The notes under the pieces are model-generated. The model was not told the origin of the DNA. It did no database searches and saw nothing but the letters and a program-made list of their open reading frames with translations. The position numbers and the translations under genes were made by a program. A stretch of 64,000 nucleotides of DNA from CAZGMJ01 sp964526785 (lineage in GTDB: Bacteria; Planctomycetota; Phycisphaerae; Sedimentisphaerales; Anaerobacaceae), in the NCBI GenBank assembly GCA_964526785.1, contig CAZGMJ010000008.1, forward strand, positions 1 to 64,000. The letters run 5' to 3'. Shown here piece after piece: positions 17,199 through 25,992 of this stretch; the first letter of the stretch is position 1, and the number at the start of each line of letters is the position of its first letter.

Positions 17199-18377
17199 CT
17201 ATTTGCCCGGCATCCGCAAGCGCATGCCGGGAACCACGTTGGCCGGGTCCTTCATGATATCGTTGTTTAGTTCGAAAATCTCCGTATAGCGGCTGCCCTT
17301 TCCGAGTTCTGAGGCGGCAATCTTCCACAAGCTGTCGCCTTCTCTGGCCACATAATGTCGGCCTGAGAAACGAACGGTATTGGTGGACGGATTCTGCCGG
17401 AGCCGGCCCACAGAGTCGGCAGTTTCAACGAGCGATTCAGGAAACGCGCCGTCCGCTGGCGTCGCTCTTTGATTGTCCGGCAGAGCCGGTATCTTCAACT
17501 CCTGGCCCACAATAACCATGTGCGGGGAATCAAGCACATCAGTGTTTACCTTGTAGATATGATCGATATTTGCCCGTACGTTGCCCAGTTCATTCCCATA
17601 GAACTTCTTCGCTATCCCCGCCAGCGTGTCCCCTTCGGTAACAGTGTACTTCTTCGGCCAGTTCGATCTGCCGGCCCTGTTGCGACGGGTCGCAGTTGGC
17701 GTTTCCCTTCGATTCTGAGCGGTACGCTGGGTCCCCCATGTCCGTCCTGTCGTGCCTTCCGCTTCGGAGCTTTCGCTATCCATCGTGTTGCCCGCAATCC
17801 CAACACCGGAAACCTCCGTCAGCGAAGGATGCGTCAACATCGGGTTCGACGTCTCCGGCTCAACAAAAGTCTCTTCGGGCGGAGGACTGTTCAAGTACTT
17901 GGCCAGCGGATCGACTTCCTGCTCCCGTGATGCAAGTTCGACCGTTTCGTTCCCGGTGGTCATGCTCGGACCAAATCGGGGCGTCGGCGTCCCACGATAC
18001 AAGGCAAAGCCTTCTTCTTCAACAACGGGCGGCTCCTGCGGCAAATCCGTGCCGAAGCGAACACCATCCTCCGGCCCCTGCCACGCAGTCTCTTCCTCAG
18101 GCTCCGGGATTTGACCGGCCGGGTCGAACGGTTCAACTGTGGCCGTTTCATCAGATGAAGACGTAGACCATGTCGTAAGGACCCCCTCGGCCTCGCGCTG
18201 TCTGACGCCGATGCCGGGCGGCGGTGTATCCGGGCTCACCACACCTTCGGCGCTGATAACAGTCAGTTCGTTGCTGTCGGGTTCGCTTCGCAGTCTGGGT
18301 AGCCCATTGACCACAAAGGCAATGATGAAGATGAAAACCAAACCCAATAACAATCCGATCTTTGCGTCCGAGGTCAT
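17199..18377 (-). CDS. Membrane-anchored protein with two LysM domains
   Basis: 392-aa protein with an N-terminal membrane segment (residues 7-24, IGLLLGLVFIFIIAFVV), an acidic, Pro/Glu/Thr-rich low-complexity linker (about 35-235) and two LysM domains. The first begins KKYTVTEGDTLAGIAKKFYG, the second HYVAREGDSLWKIAASELG and runs to the C-terminus. LysM domains bind N-acetylglucosamine in peptidoglycan. It lies between rsmH and ftsL, so it is probably cotranscribed with division genes and may tether or sense septal peptidoglycan. I do not know it from the usual dcw clusters. GGAG precedes the ATG by 7 nt. Confidence 0.85.
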   Translation of the reverse strand: MTSDAKIGLLLGLVFIFIIAFVVNGLPRLRSEPDSNELTVISAEGVVSPDTPPPGIGVRQREAEGVLTTWSTSSSDETATVEPFDPAGQIPEPEEETAWQGPEDGVRFGTDLPQEPPVVEEEGFALYRGTPTPRFGPSMTTGNETVELASREQEVDPLAKYLNSPPPEETFVEPETSNPMLTHPSLTEVSGVGIAGNTMDSESSEAEGTTGRTWGTQRTAQNRRETPTATRRNRAGRSNWPKKYTVTEGDTLAGIAKKFYGNELGNVRANIDHIYKVNTDVLDSPHMVIVGQELKIPALPDNQRATPADGAFPESLVETADSVGRLRQNPSTNTVRFSGRHYVAREGDSLWKIAASELGKGSRYTEIFELNNDIMKDPANVVPGMRLRMPGK

Positions 18378-18430
18378 GGCAAAACTCCGTTATTCCAGCA
18401 TTTACATATTGCGTCGTCGACTCGTCTATG

Positions 18431-19420
18431 TCATCGCTTCCGGGCGATTCTCAACTTCGCGCTGCGAGCACGCCGATTCTCCAGCACTTCCCGGCGACTT
18501 GCCTGTATCGGCTTCTTCGTCAGGATCTCGTAGATCTTTGCGCTCTTGTTGTCTTTGAAGTCTTCCTTTACCAGCTTGTCTTCAAGGCTGTGAAAGCTAA
18601 TGACAGCCAGATAACCACCCGGTCGCAGCAGCCTCGACGCGTCGGTCAGCAGGCTCCGGAGGTTCTCCAACTCGTTGTTGACTGCAATCCTCAGGGCCTG
18701 AAACGTTCTCGTAGCCGGATGTATTCTGTATCGTTTCTTCTGTTTCGGACGGGCGAGTGCCCTGCGAACGATTTCGGCGAGCTGGGCAGTGGTGGTAATT
18801 TCTTCCCGCTCGCGATGCTTAACGATAAAGCGCGCAATCCGTCGCGAGGCCCTGTCCTGGCCGAATTCGTAAATCAAATCGGCCAACGACTTTTCATCCG
18901 CCCTCTTGACTATATCGGCAGCGGTTGTCTCTAATCTTTGGTCAATTCTCATGTCTAAAGGCATATTCGTGCTGAAACTGAGCCCTCGTTCGGGATCGGA
19001 TAATTGGGCGCTGCAAAGACCCAGATCGGCCAGAATGAAATCCGCGGACTCGATGTCGAGTTGACGCAGTTGATCGGCCATTTCGGAGAAATTCGCGTGT
19101 AGAAGTGTGGTCTTGCAGGCGAGACCTCTCAGTCTCTCGCGTGCAACCTCCAGAGAGGCCGGATCGATGTCAAGCCCCACAATCAGCCCGTCCTCGCTCA
19201 TTGTCCTGCCGAACAGATAAGCGTGACCTCCATGTCCGATGGTCGCATCGACCATTACCCCATCCGGCGGTATGCTTATCTGCTCGATCAGTGTGTCTGC
19301 AAGTACCGGTATATGCCCAACTTGCGAACCGTTAGTCTCCATTGCATCGGTATGCAACGATTCCCAGGCTGCACTCGTACAACAGACAATTGCCCGATGT
19401 CCGAATACAACGCAGGCCAT
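18431..19420 (-). CDS. rsmH: 16S rRNA (cytosine1402-N4)-methyltransferase
   Basis: 329-aa RsmH (MraW) methylating C1402 of 16S rRNA in the P site. Motifs: GHIPVLADTLIEQI at the N-terminus, the SAM-binding VDATIGHGGHAYLF, FILADLGLCSAQLSDPERGLSF, PATRTFQALRIAVNNEL and GGYLAVISFHSLEDKLVK. The start is uncertain. ATG 19420 follows the upstream stop by 11 nt with GCAGGG before it; ATG 19342 fits the family's usual N-terminus better but lacks a ribosome-binding site. It is the third gene of the mraZ cluster. Confidence 0.92.
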   Translation of the reverse strand: MACVVFGHRAIVCCTSAAWESLHTDAMETNGSQVGHIPVLADTLIEQISIPPDGVMVDATIGHGGHAYLFGRTMSEDGLIVGLDIDPASLEVARERLRGLACKTTLLHANFSEMADQLRQLDIESADFILADLGLCSAQLSDPERGLSFSTNMPLDMRIDQRLETTAADIVKRADEKSLADLIYEFGQDRASRRIARFIVKHREREEITTTAQLAEIVRRALARPKQKKRYRIHPATRTFQALRIAVNNELENLRSLLTDASRLLRPGGYLAVISFHSLEDKLVKEDFKDNKSAKIYEILTKKPIQASRREVLENRRARSAKLRIARKR

Positions 19421-19431
19421 CCCTGCCCTGC

Positions 19432-19641
19432 TCAGGCTACCGGCACTGCATTGCCCTGCTTTATCAGTTCCTGAGCCTCGGGAGAGAACTCTATCGCCCC
19501 GAATTCGGCCCCGAACTGCTTCAAATGCTCCAGGCGACCGGAAAGAACACTCAGCGCATCGAACGTTTGTCCGTCCACCTCCCTGTGGCCGCTGAGGCTC
19601 TCATGTACGATCCGGCAGTGGTTCGACTCCATTTCGATCAT
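19432..19641 (-). CDS. 69-aa protein between mraZ and rsmH
   Basis: Small soluble, slightly acidic protein without recognisable domain. It contains two closely spaced Met near the N-terminus, a predicted helical centre (FDALSVLSGRLEHLKQFG) and a hydrophilic C-terminus. The start is fixed by GAAGGAGG placed 4 nt before ATG 19641; longer in-frame starts overlap the mraZ coding end. It lies 19 bp after mraZ and 11 bp before rsmH, so it is part of the operon. Function is unknown. Confidence 0.7.
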   Translation of the reverse strand: MIEMESNHCRIVHESLSGHREVDGQTFDALSVLSGRLEHLKQFGAEFGAIEFSPEAQELIKQGNAVPVA

Positions 19642-19660
19642 GCTGCCTCCTTCTGTGACG

Positions 19661-20131
19661 CTACCTTTCATCGCTCTGTTTGTGCAGGACAAGCTGCCTT
19701 GCCTGCAACATCTGATTCTGGAACTTGTGCATATTGTCGCTGACGAACTCCTCCCAGTTCTCCGTATTCCACAGTTCTATGTGGTCCCGAACACCGATCA
19801 GAGTAACCTGATCCTTGAGGCCGGCTCGCTTACGCAGCTTATCATTCAGCAACAGACGCCCCTGGCTGTCCAGCTCCACCTTGCTCGTCAGCGCGAAATT
19901 CAGCCTTTCAAAATTTACAGCTTCATCTGGCGGTGCGTCCGTAGGCGCCAGAGCCAGTGCAAGTCGCTCGAAATACTTCTCCGGATACAGACACAGCACG
20001 CCGTTGGCTCCGAAAACGAGGTAGAAGTTGCTTCCGTGCTCTTCGGCGTCAATCTGGCTCCGAAGCTTGTTCGAGATGAGGACCCTGCCCTTGTCGTCGA
20101 CAACGTGTTGGTATTCTCCTGCTAACAACAT
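19661..20131 (-). CDS. mraZ: Transcriptional regulator MraZ
   Basis: 156-aa MraZ, which has two SpoVT-AbrB-like DNA-binding repeats, forms a ring and represses the dcw promoter in other bacteria. The first repeat is LAGEYQHVVDDKGRVLISNKLR, shown here in part as EYQHVVDDKGRV; the second has LDSQGRLLLNDKLRKRAG. The ATG at 20131 is chosen over the upstream in-frame start at 20194 because conserved sequence starts with MLLAGEY and because the promoter occupies 20167-20194. It heads the division cluster. Confidence 0.95.
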   Translation of the reverse strand: MLLAGEYQHVVDDKGRVLISNKLRSQIDAEEHGSNFYLVFGANGVLCLYPEKYFERLALALAPTDAPPDEAVNFERLNFALTSKVELDSQGRLLLNDKLRKRAGLKDQVTLIGVRDHIELWNTENWEEFVSDNMHKFQNQMLQARQLVLHKQSDER

Positions 20132-20166
20132 GGCAACTGCCCCACTGAAAGTTCTATTAATGGGAT

Positions 20167-20194
20167 ATCGTACCACTTCCTGCCACAACGTCAA
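20167..20194 (-). promoter_or_regulatory. mraZ promoter with MraZ-type operator in the spacer
   Basis: Minus-strand TTGACG (20189-20194), a 16-bp spacer and TACGAT (20167-20172). The spacer carries two GTGG units with 10-bp period (20183-20186 and 20173-20176). MraZ of E. coli is known to bind TGGG-type direct repeats separated by 5 nt, so this spacing matches one helical turn. Predicted +1 is near 20160, 29 nt before the ATG. Confidence 0.6.
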
Positions 20195-20668
20195 TAGTCG
20201 CCGGCACTTTTTGACGAATTTGCTGTAAATTCTTTTATGGGACGGGCCATCACATGCATATAAACACCTTCTAAATAAGCACTTATATCACAGAGCTTGC
20301 AGGAAAACACGCGGGGTCGAGCGAGACGCCCACGTCCTTCAATCTATCAACGCGAAGGCCAGGAAAGGGATGAATCATGCTGTTTGTGCTCCTGCGAAGA
20401 GAAAAAAGGCTACGAAGGTTGTTGAAAACCCCAGTATTCTTCTACCAATCACTCCCACTTCCTTGCCACATCAGCCAACCAAATCCACATCGAACTCGAT
20501 CCAGATAACTTGGCGATGCCGATTACCCAGCTTAACACACCAGGGGGCCAGATGTGCAGCGCGACTTCTCGCGGCAGTACAATCGGGCACAGGGGCCCTG
20601 TCTGTCCGCAATCAGACCGAACCACAAGCGATTCGCGAAACGAAGAACGGAAGATTCGAAGGCGGGTA
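20195..20668 (+). other. Intergenic region without recognised feature
   Basis: 474 bp between the mraZ promoter and tRNA-Gly. The open frames here have no ribosome-binding sites or recognisable protein. AT-rich runs occur near 20220-20300, but I see no clear hairpin or repeat. Confidence 0.5.
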
Positions 20669-20739
20669 AGCGGGTGATGGGAATCGAACCCACATGGCCA
20701 GCTTGGAAGGCTGGAGCTTTACCATTAAGCTACACCCGC
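20669..20739 (-). tRNA. tRNA-Gly (anticodon TCC)
   Basis: Cloverleaf read on the minus strand: acceptor stem GCGGGTG with CACCCGC, D-arm GCTTAATGGTAAAGC, anticodon stem CCAGC/GCTGG around CTTCCAA (anticodon TCC), T-arm GTGGG TTCGATT CCCAT. The discriminator base is T and CCA is not encoded. Confidence 0.96.
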
Positions 20740-20846
20740 GAGGTAATCATCATTGATTATCCTGCGCAAGCCAACTATGATTGGCGATCTGAATGTAATG
20801 AATCCGTTTGGCAGAGTCAACCACAATTAGTCGATGGCAAAGCAAA

Positions 20847-22127
20847 ATGAGCATCACGCAACTAGCTGAATCAGCAAAGGACGCTTCGATAGCCCTGGCG
20901 GCAATCAAGACGGACGCCAAGAACGCCGCGCTGAGTGCAATCGCCAAGGCCCTTGCGCAGAACGCGGAACAGATCGTGGCCGAGAATCAGGCCGATCTGG
21001 CCCAGGCGGAAAAGGACAACGTCCCGGACCCTCTGCTCAAGCGGCTCAAGTTCGATCAGAAGAAGATAGATGCGGTCTGTGCAGGGATCCAGAGCCTGAT
21101 CGGGCTCGACGATCCTACCGGCAAGACAACCAGTGCAACCCAACTCGACGAAGGGCTGGTGCTCTATCGGGTAACCTGCGCCATCGGTGTTATCGGTATG
21201 GTCTTCGAATCCAGACCCGATGCGCTGGTGCAGATATCGACGTTGTGCCTCAAGAGCGGCAACGCGGTCCTGCTGAAGGGCGGCAGCGAGGCGAAACGAA
21301 CCAATCGAATCCTCGCCAATATCATCTCTGAAGCTACCGAACAAGCCGGCATTCCCGACGGCTGGATTCAACTGCTGGAGACGCGCGAAGACGTGGCCGA
21401 AATGCTGGGCCTGGAGCAGTACATCGATCTTCTTATCCCCCGCGGCTCGAATGAGTTCGTGCGATATATCATGGACAACACAAACATCCCCGTCCTCGGC
21501 CACGCCGACGGGATATGCCACGTTTACGTGGACTCCGAAGCGGATATCGACATGGCGGTCGATGTCGCCATCGATTCCAAGTGCCAGTACGTGGCCGTGT
21601 GCAATGCCGCCGAGACGCTGCTGGTGCATGAAGAAGCGGCGAAGGAATTTCTGCCGAAGTTCGTCGCGGGTCTGGGCAAGACGAAGGTCGAGCTGCGAGG
21701 CTGTCCGAAGACCGCTGCGATTATCGACGTAAAGCCGGCCGAAGACGCGGACTGGCGTACCGAATATCTGGATTACATGCTGGCCGTCAAGGTTGTGGCG
21801 GACATGGACGAAGCCATCGATCATATCAATGAGTATGGTTCCGGCCACACCGATGCGATTGTCACGGCCGACCGCGACCGCGCGGAGAAGTTCATGGAGA
21901 TGGTCGATTCGGGCAATGTCTTCTGGAACTGCAGCACACGATTCAGCGACGGCTATCGCTACGGCCTGGGGGCCGAAGTCGGCATCAGCACGAACAAGAT
22001 TCACGCCCGGGGTCCGGTCGGACTCGATGGGTTGGTTATCTACAAGTGGAAACTGCTTGGCAGCGGTCAGATCGTTCGCGACTATGCCGCCGGCGACAGA
22101 AAGTTCACGCATAAGAAACTGAAGTAA
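20847..22127 (+). CDS. proA: Glutamate-5-semialdehyde dehydrogenase (gamma-glutamyl phosphate reductase)
   Basis: 426-aa NADPH-dependent enzyme of proline synthesis that reduces gamma-glutamyl phosphate. Aldehyde-dehydrogenase fold signatures: VIGMVFESRPDALVQI, LKSGNAVLLKGGSEAKRTN, LIPRGSNEFVRYIM, the catalytic Cys in AVCNAAETLLVHEE, and the C-terminal FSDGYRYGLGAEVGISTNK. The ATG at 20847 replaces the upstream in-frame TTG at 20808, which would add unrelated residues. The ribosome-binding site is weak. proB follows at 36 bp, the reverse of the common proB-proA order. Confidence 0.95.
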   Translation: MSITQLAESAKDASIALAAIKTDAKNAALSAIAKALAQNAEQIVAENQADLAQAEKDNVPDPLLKRLKFDQKKIDAVCAGIQSLIGLDDPTGKTTSATQLDEGLVLYRVTCAIGVIGMVFESRPDALVQISTLCLKSGNAVLLKGGSEAKRTNRILANIISEATEQAGIPDGWIQLLETREDVAEMLGLEQYIDLLIPRGSNEFVRYIMDNTNIPVLGHADGICHVYVDSEADIDMAVDVAIDSKCQYVAVCNAAETLLVHEEAAKEFLPKFVAGLGKTKVELRGCPKTAAIIDVKPAEDADWRTEYLDYMLAVKVVADMDEAIDHINEYGSGHTDAIVTADRDRAEKFMEMVDSGNVFWNCSTRFSDGYRYGLGAEVGISTNKIHARGPVGLDGLVIYKWKLLGSGQIVRDYAAGDRKFTHKKLK

Positions 22128-22163
22128 TCAGATAGCCTCGCGGGACGGCAAAGGCCGCACGAC

Positions 22164-23261
22164 ATGCGGGATTTCACCAAGGCAAAACGCATCGTAATCA
22201 AGATCGGCACGAATGTCCTGAGCAAAGACGAAGGCGTCGACTCGGCGTACATGCGCCGCATGGCGAAACAGATCGCCGAAGTGCTCGACACGGGGCGCCA
22301 GATTCTCGTAGTCAGTTCCGGGGCCATCGGAATGGGCGCCGGACAGATCGAGCATGACGGCAGGGTCAAGGGTATGAAGATGCGGCAGGCCTGCGCCGCT
22401 ATCGGGCAGCCTTTGCTGATGGCCGAGTATCGCAAGGCTTTCGCACGATACGATATAGACGTCGCGCAGGTCCTCCTGACCGCTGAAGTGCTCGACAATC
22501 GCAGGACATATCTGAATCTTCGCAACGCCATCGAGGCACTGCTGAAACTCGGGGTGGTTCCTATTCTCAACGAGAACGACAGCGTCAGCACTGCCGAGAT
22601 CGGCAGCGCTTTCGGGGATAACGACCGGCTCAGCGCCTACGTGGCAAGTAAGATCGACGCCGACCTGTTGATCATGCTCAGCGATATTGACGCGCTGTAC
22701 GACAGGAACCCGCGCAAATACGCCGACGCAAAACCAATTCCGACGGTGTTCGAGATAACCGACGACATTGTCAAATACGCGGGACGCGCCGGCAGCAGGC
22801 ACGCCACCGGCGGAATGAAGACCAAGATCGAAGCAGCGAGAATCGCTTCCAGCGCGGGTTGCCGAATCGTGCTGGCCGACGGGCGGACGAGGAACGTCCT
22901 TGGCCGAATTATCGCGGGCGAGCCGATTGGAACCGTCTTCATGCCAAAGCGAAAGCTCAGCAATCGACTTCGCTGGATATTGCACAGCCGGGCTCTCGGC
23001 ACCGTCCGGATCGACGACGGTGCCATGCGTGCCCTGCGCAGACACAAGAGCCTGCTGCCCAGCGGCGTGGTGGCTGTAGAAGGAGCCTTCGATGCAGGCG
23101 ACGTTATAATGCTGAACGAAAGCGCCAAAGCGGTGGCGAGCATTGGCAGCACGGAACTGACCGAACTGGCCGGCAAGCACAGCACCGCGGTCAAGAAACT
23201 GCTTGGCCCGGAGCATAGGGACGTTGTGGCGATACCGGAGGATATCGTGTTCATCGACTGA
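22164..23261 (+). CDS. proB: Glutamate 5-kinase with PUA domain
   Basis: 365-aa kinase for the first step of proline synthesis. Amino-acid-kinase domain (about 1-255): KRIVIKIGTNVLS, VVSSGAIGMGAGQI, PILNENDSVSTAEI, FGDNDRLSAYVA and ATGGMKTKIEAARIA. The C-terminal PUA domain (about 275-365) has LPSGVVAVEGAFDAGDVIML. The full two-domain length matches feedback-inhibited enzymes such as the E. coli protein. Forms an operon with proA. Confidence 0.95.
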   Translation: MRDFTKAKRIVIKIGTNVLSKDEGVDSAYMRRMAKQIAEVLDTGRQILVVSSGAIGMGAGQIEHDGRVKGMKMRQACAAIGQPLLMAEYRKAFARYDIDVAQVLLTAEVLDNRRTYLNLRNAIEALLKLGVVPILNENDSVSTAEIGSAFGDNDRLSAYVASKIDADLLIMLSDIDALYDRNPRKYADAKPIPTVFEITDDIVKYAGRAGSRHATGGMKTKIEAARIASSAGCRIVLADGRTRNVLGRIIAGEPIGTVFMPKRKLSNRLRWILHSRALGTVRIDDGAMRALRRHKSLLPSGVVAVEGAFDAGDVIMLNESAKAVASIGSTELTELAGKHSTAVKKLLGPEHRDVVAIPEDIVFID

Positions 23262-23381
23262 CGCTCGCCGCATACCCGAAGCTCCCGAATCCGCTCTTGT
23301 TCGGCGCGATGAACAGCCCGACAACGATGCGGCCGCAATGTACGTAATATCACTGACGGCAAAACGCGAGCGATTTTCGAT

Positions 23382-23410
23382 TTGACAATCAGGGGGCAAT
23401 CGCCAATAAT
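23382..23410 (+). promoter_or_regulatory. Promoter of tRNA-Leu
   Basis: TTGACA (23382-23387), 17 bp, AATAAT (23405-23410). Predicted +1 near 23417, 8 nt before the tRNA. Confidence 0.7.
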
Positions 23411-23424
23411 CAGCCCCTGTTTTG

Positions 23425-23508
23425 GCCGAAGTGGCGGAACTGGCAGACGCGCGGGATTCAAAATCCCGTCCTGGCGACAGGGTGAGGGTTCGAGTCCCTC
23501 CTTCGGCA
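23425..23508 (+). tRNA. tRNA-Leu (anticodon CAA)
   Basis: 84-nt class II tRNA: acceptor GCCGAAG with CTTCGGC, anticodon stem CGGGA/TCCCG around TTCAAAA (anticodon CAA), a long variable arm, T-arm with GTTCGAGTC, discriminator A. CCA is not encoded. Confidence 0.96.
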
Positions 23509-23735
23509 TACCTTTCACAGGTTTTCTCCCCGCACGTCTTTCACGGGATTGCTTTGCGCCGCAATTGACAACCGCCCCCCGCACCCATCGGTGACGCCGG
23601 CGCAGATTTTGCGCTTTGTATCGTGGGAGCTTCTCGGTACACTCTCGCCGTACAGTAATGTAGTAAGCCGCCCTGCCGGGATTTCTGGTTCCGTGGTGGC
23701 GGAAGAATGTGTCCACATAGAAAGGGCTGGGCCGT

Positions 23736-24794
23736 GTGAGAAAGAAGACCGCGCTGTACATAATCTATGGCGACCTCGCCCTCAACTGCGCGCTGCTGCT
23801 GGCGGCAATGGGGATCGTATTCCTTCTCGGCCTGCGCGTCGAACGTACGCCAAAGCCGGCAAGCCTGGGCAACCATCCCCACAATATCGCTCAAATGGAA
23901 AACGTCGATCCTGAACGTTTCACATTCTTCGTCATGAGCGACATCAAGACCGGCACAGCTACTTTCGAAAAACTGCTGTCCATCGCCCAACAGGATAACC
24001 CCGCATTCGGCGTCATACTTGGCGACATCGTGGCCAATCCATGGCTCATCGAGCACAAGCTGCTCGGCTATCGTATATCCAAATATCGACCCGACTTCCC
24101 GATCTTTCTGACGATCGGCAATCACGGTGTCAGCGAGCAAGGTCCGTTCGGCCTGACCCAGTACGAACAGGTCTACGGCCCGACACAGTTTCATTTCGCG
24201 ATTGGTCGGTATCTCTTCATCTTTCTTCGGAATGCCGATCTGTTCAGCAAGTCAGGCGACTGGATCGCGCATTTCGAGAGCGTTCTGGCAGAATACGAGG
24301 ACCCCGAGACGCAGATCATCGTCTTCATGCATGTACCACCGTCATCGTTCCACGGCACGGTGCTCATGTCCGGCGCAGCCCATTCAAAGAGATTCATGGA
24401 GCTCGCGGAGGCCCGCAGCGTGCGATTCGTTTTCTCAGGGGATCATCACGGATACGCCAAGCATCGCGTTGGGCAAACAACATACATCATCACTGGAGGC
24501 GGCGGGGATCGTCTGCGCGGCGACCACGGCCGATTCCATCACTTCACGAGGATAGCCGTACATCGCGGTCGCATGAGCGAAACGGTGATCGCTGTCGAAC
24601 GCCGGGACGAGACGATGCGCCAGCTCGAACGGAATATCGTGACCTATGTCTGGCCGCTGATGGCGGGCAATACCGTACGTAGACTCATCTCCGCAGGCCT
24701 CGCATTGGTGTTGCTGGCGGCGATGGTTTGCTGTCTGAGACAAATCAAACGCATCCGGCATCGGTCCGCCTCATCACAGGTTTCGACCGCGTGA
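23736..24794 (+). CDS. Membrane-bound metallophosphoesterase-like protein
   Basis: 352-aa protein of the calcineurin-like phosphoesterase fold, held by membrane helices at both ends (about residues 9-31 and 318-335). Metal-site motifs are ILGDIVAN (GD), LTIGNHG (GNH), FMHVPPSS (H) and FSGDHHGYA (GDxH). The first motif, normally DxH, reads MSDIKTG here, so one metal ligand His is replaced by Lys. The substrate is unknown; calcineurin-like enzymes cleave phosphomonoesters or diesters. Start is GTG with AAAGGG upstream. It converges on nifS with a 37-bp gap. Confidence 0.8.
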   Translation: MRKKTALYIIYGDLALNCALLLAAMGIVFLLGLRVERTPKPASLGNHPHNIAQMENVDPERFTFFVMSDIKTGTATFEKLLSIAQQDNPAFGVILGDIVANPWLIEHKLLGYRISKYRPDFPIFLTIGNHGVSEQGPFGLTQYEQVYGPTQFHFAIGRYLFIFLRNADLFSKSGDWIAHFESVLAEYEDPETQIIVFMHVPPSSFHGTVLMSGAAHSKRFMELAEARSVRFVFSGDHHGYAKHRVGQTTYIITGGGGDRLRGDHGRFHHFTRIAVHRGRMSETVIAVERRDETMRQLERNIVTYVWPLMAGNTVRRLISAGLALVLLAAMVCCLRQIKRIRHRSASSQVSTA

Positions 24795-24831
24795 ATCACT
24801 GCCGGCTTGTCGTTTGTTCGCATCCGAAGCG

Positions 24832-25989
24832 TCAGGTAGCCACGAACGGTGACAACTCCCGCAGGTGACTGATGATCGGCGGCACCTTCTCGATGGCGTA
24901 ATCGACTTCCTCTTCGGTATTGTATCGGCTGAGGCTGAAGCGAATCGACCCATGAGCGGCGGTGAACGGAACGCCCATCGCCCGGAGCACGTGGCTGGGT
25001 TCGAGCGAGCCGGAAGTGCAGGCCGAACCGCTGCTGGCGCAAATGCCATATTGATCGAGCATCAGCAGGATCGCTTCGCCTTCGATATACTCGAAGCTGA
25101 TATTCGTCGTATTGGGCAGCCGGTTCTCCACGTCGCCGTTAATGCGACAGTCGGGACAGCGCTCGCAAATTCCCTTTTCGAGCCTGTCGCGGAGCTTTCG
25201 CACTCGTTCGTTTTCCTCTTCGATATTCTTCGCCGCCAACTCGCAGGCCTTGCCCAATGCGACAATACCGGCAACGTTCTCCGTGCCGGCCCGCCTGCCG
25301 CCTTCCTGGTGTCCGCCGAGCATGAAAGGAAGCAGTCGCGTGCCCTTGCGCACATAGAGCACGCCAACACCTTTGGGTGCGTGCAACTTGTGTCCGGACA
25401 GGCTCAGCAGATGAATGTGGCTCTTCGAGAGGTCCAGCGGAATCTTGCCGGCGATCTGCACTGCATCAGTATGGAAAACGGCCCCCCTTTCGGCCACCAA
25501 CTCGGCAATCTCCTCGACCGGGAAGACAGTTCCCGTCTCGTTGTTGGCGTACATCACCGATACGATCGCGGTATCGTCGTCCACTTCCCGGGCCAGTTCA
25601 TCGAGATCGAGCCGGCCGTCCCTGTCTACGGATATCTCGACAACGTCGTAGCCGTAATTCTCCAGGTCGCGACAGACCGCAAGAACCGCCGGATGCTCGA
25701 CGCGCGTGGTAATCACCTTCCGTCGATTCGGGGCGGCGGCAAGCGTACCCTTGATGGCCGTGTTGTCGCTTTCGGTGCCGCAACTGGTCAGGACGACTTC
25801 CTCGGGCAGGCAGCCCAATAACGCCGCAATCTGCTCGCGGGCCTTGCGTACGTTGGTTCCGACCTGGCCGCCGAAGGAGTGCATGCTCGACGGATTGCCG
25901 TACAGATCGCAGAAGAATGGCTTCATCTCCTCGAACACTTCCGGAGCCACCTTCGTCGTCGCGTTATTATCGAAGTATATCGTCTTCAT
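24832..25989 (-). CDS. nifS: Cysteine desulfurase NifS
   Basis: 385-aa PLP enzyme that removes sulfur from cysteine as a persulfide for Fe-S cluster assembly. N-terminal YFDNNATTKVAPEV, PLP-binding SGHKLHAPKG with K201 as the Schiff-base Lys, and the mobile catalytic loop SSGSACTSG with C324. Loop length marks group I (NifS/IscS). The ATG lies 3 bp after the nifU stop, with GAGG upstream. Last gene of the cysteine/Fe-S operon. Confidence 0.96.
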   Translation of the reverse strand: MKTIYFDNNATTKVAPEVFEEMKPFFCDLYGNPSSMHSFGGQVGTNVRKAREQIAALLGCLPEEVVLTSCGTESDNTAIKGTLAAAPNRRKVITTRVEHPAVLAVCRDLENYGYDVVEISVDRDGRLDLDELAREVDDDTAIVSVMYANNETGTVFPVEEIAELVAERGAVFHTDAVQIAGKIPLDLSKSHIHLLSLSGHKLHAPKGVGVLYVRKGTRLLPFMLGGHQEGGRRAGTENVAGIVALGKACELAAKNIEEENERVRKLRDRLEKGICERCPDCRINGDVENRLPNTTNISFEYIEGEAILLMLDQYGICASSGSACTSGSLEPSHVLRAMGVPFTAAHGSIRFSLSRYNTEEEVDYAIEKVPPIISHLRELSPFVAT

Positions 25990-25992
25990 CTG

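Noticed and set aside
20554..20850. 98-codon plus-strand frame with MGIEPTWPAWKAGALPLSY
   Set aside because: This peptide is the reverse reading of tRNA-Gly, a common misannotation.
22637..23761. 374-codon minus-strand frame and a 70-codon plus-strand frame over tRNA-Leu
   Set aside because: EGLEPSPCRQDGILNPARL and GGTGRRAGFKIPSWRQGEG are the two readings of the tRNA gene; the rest is antisense to proB.
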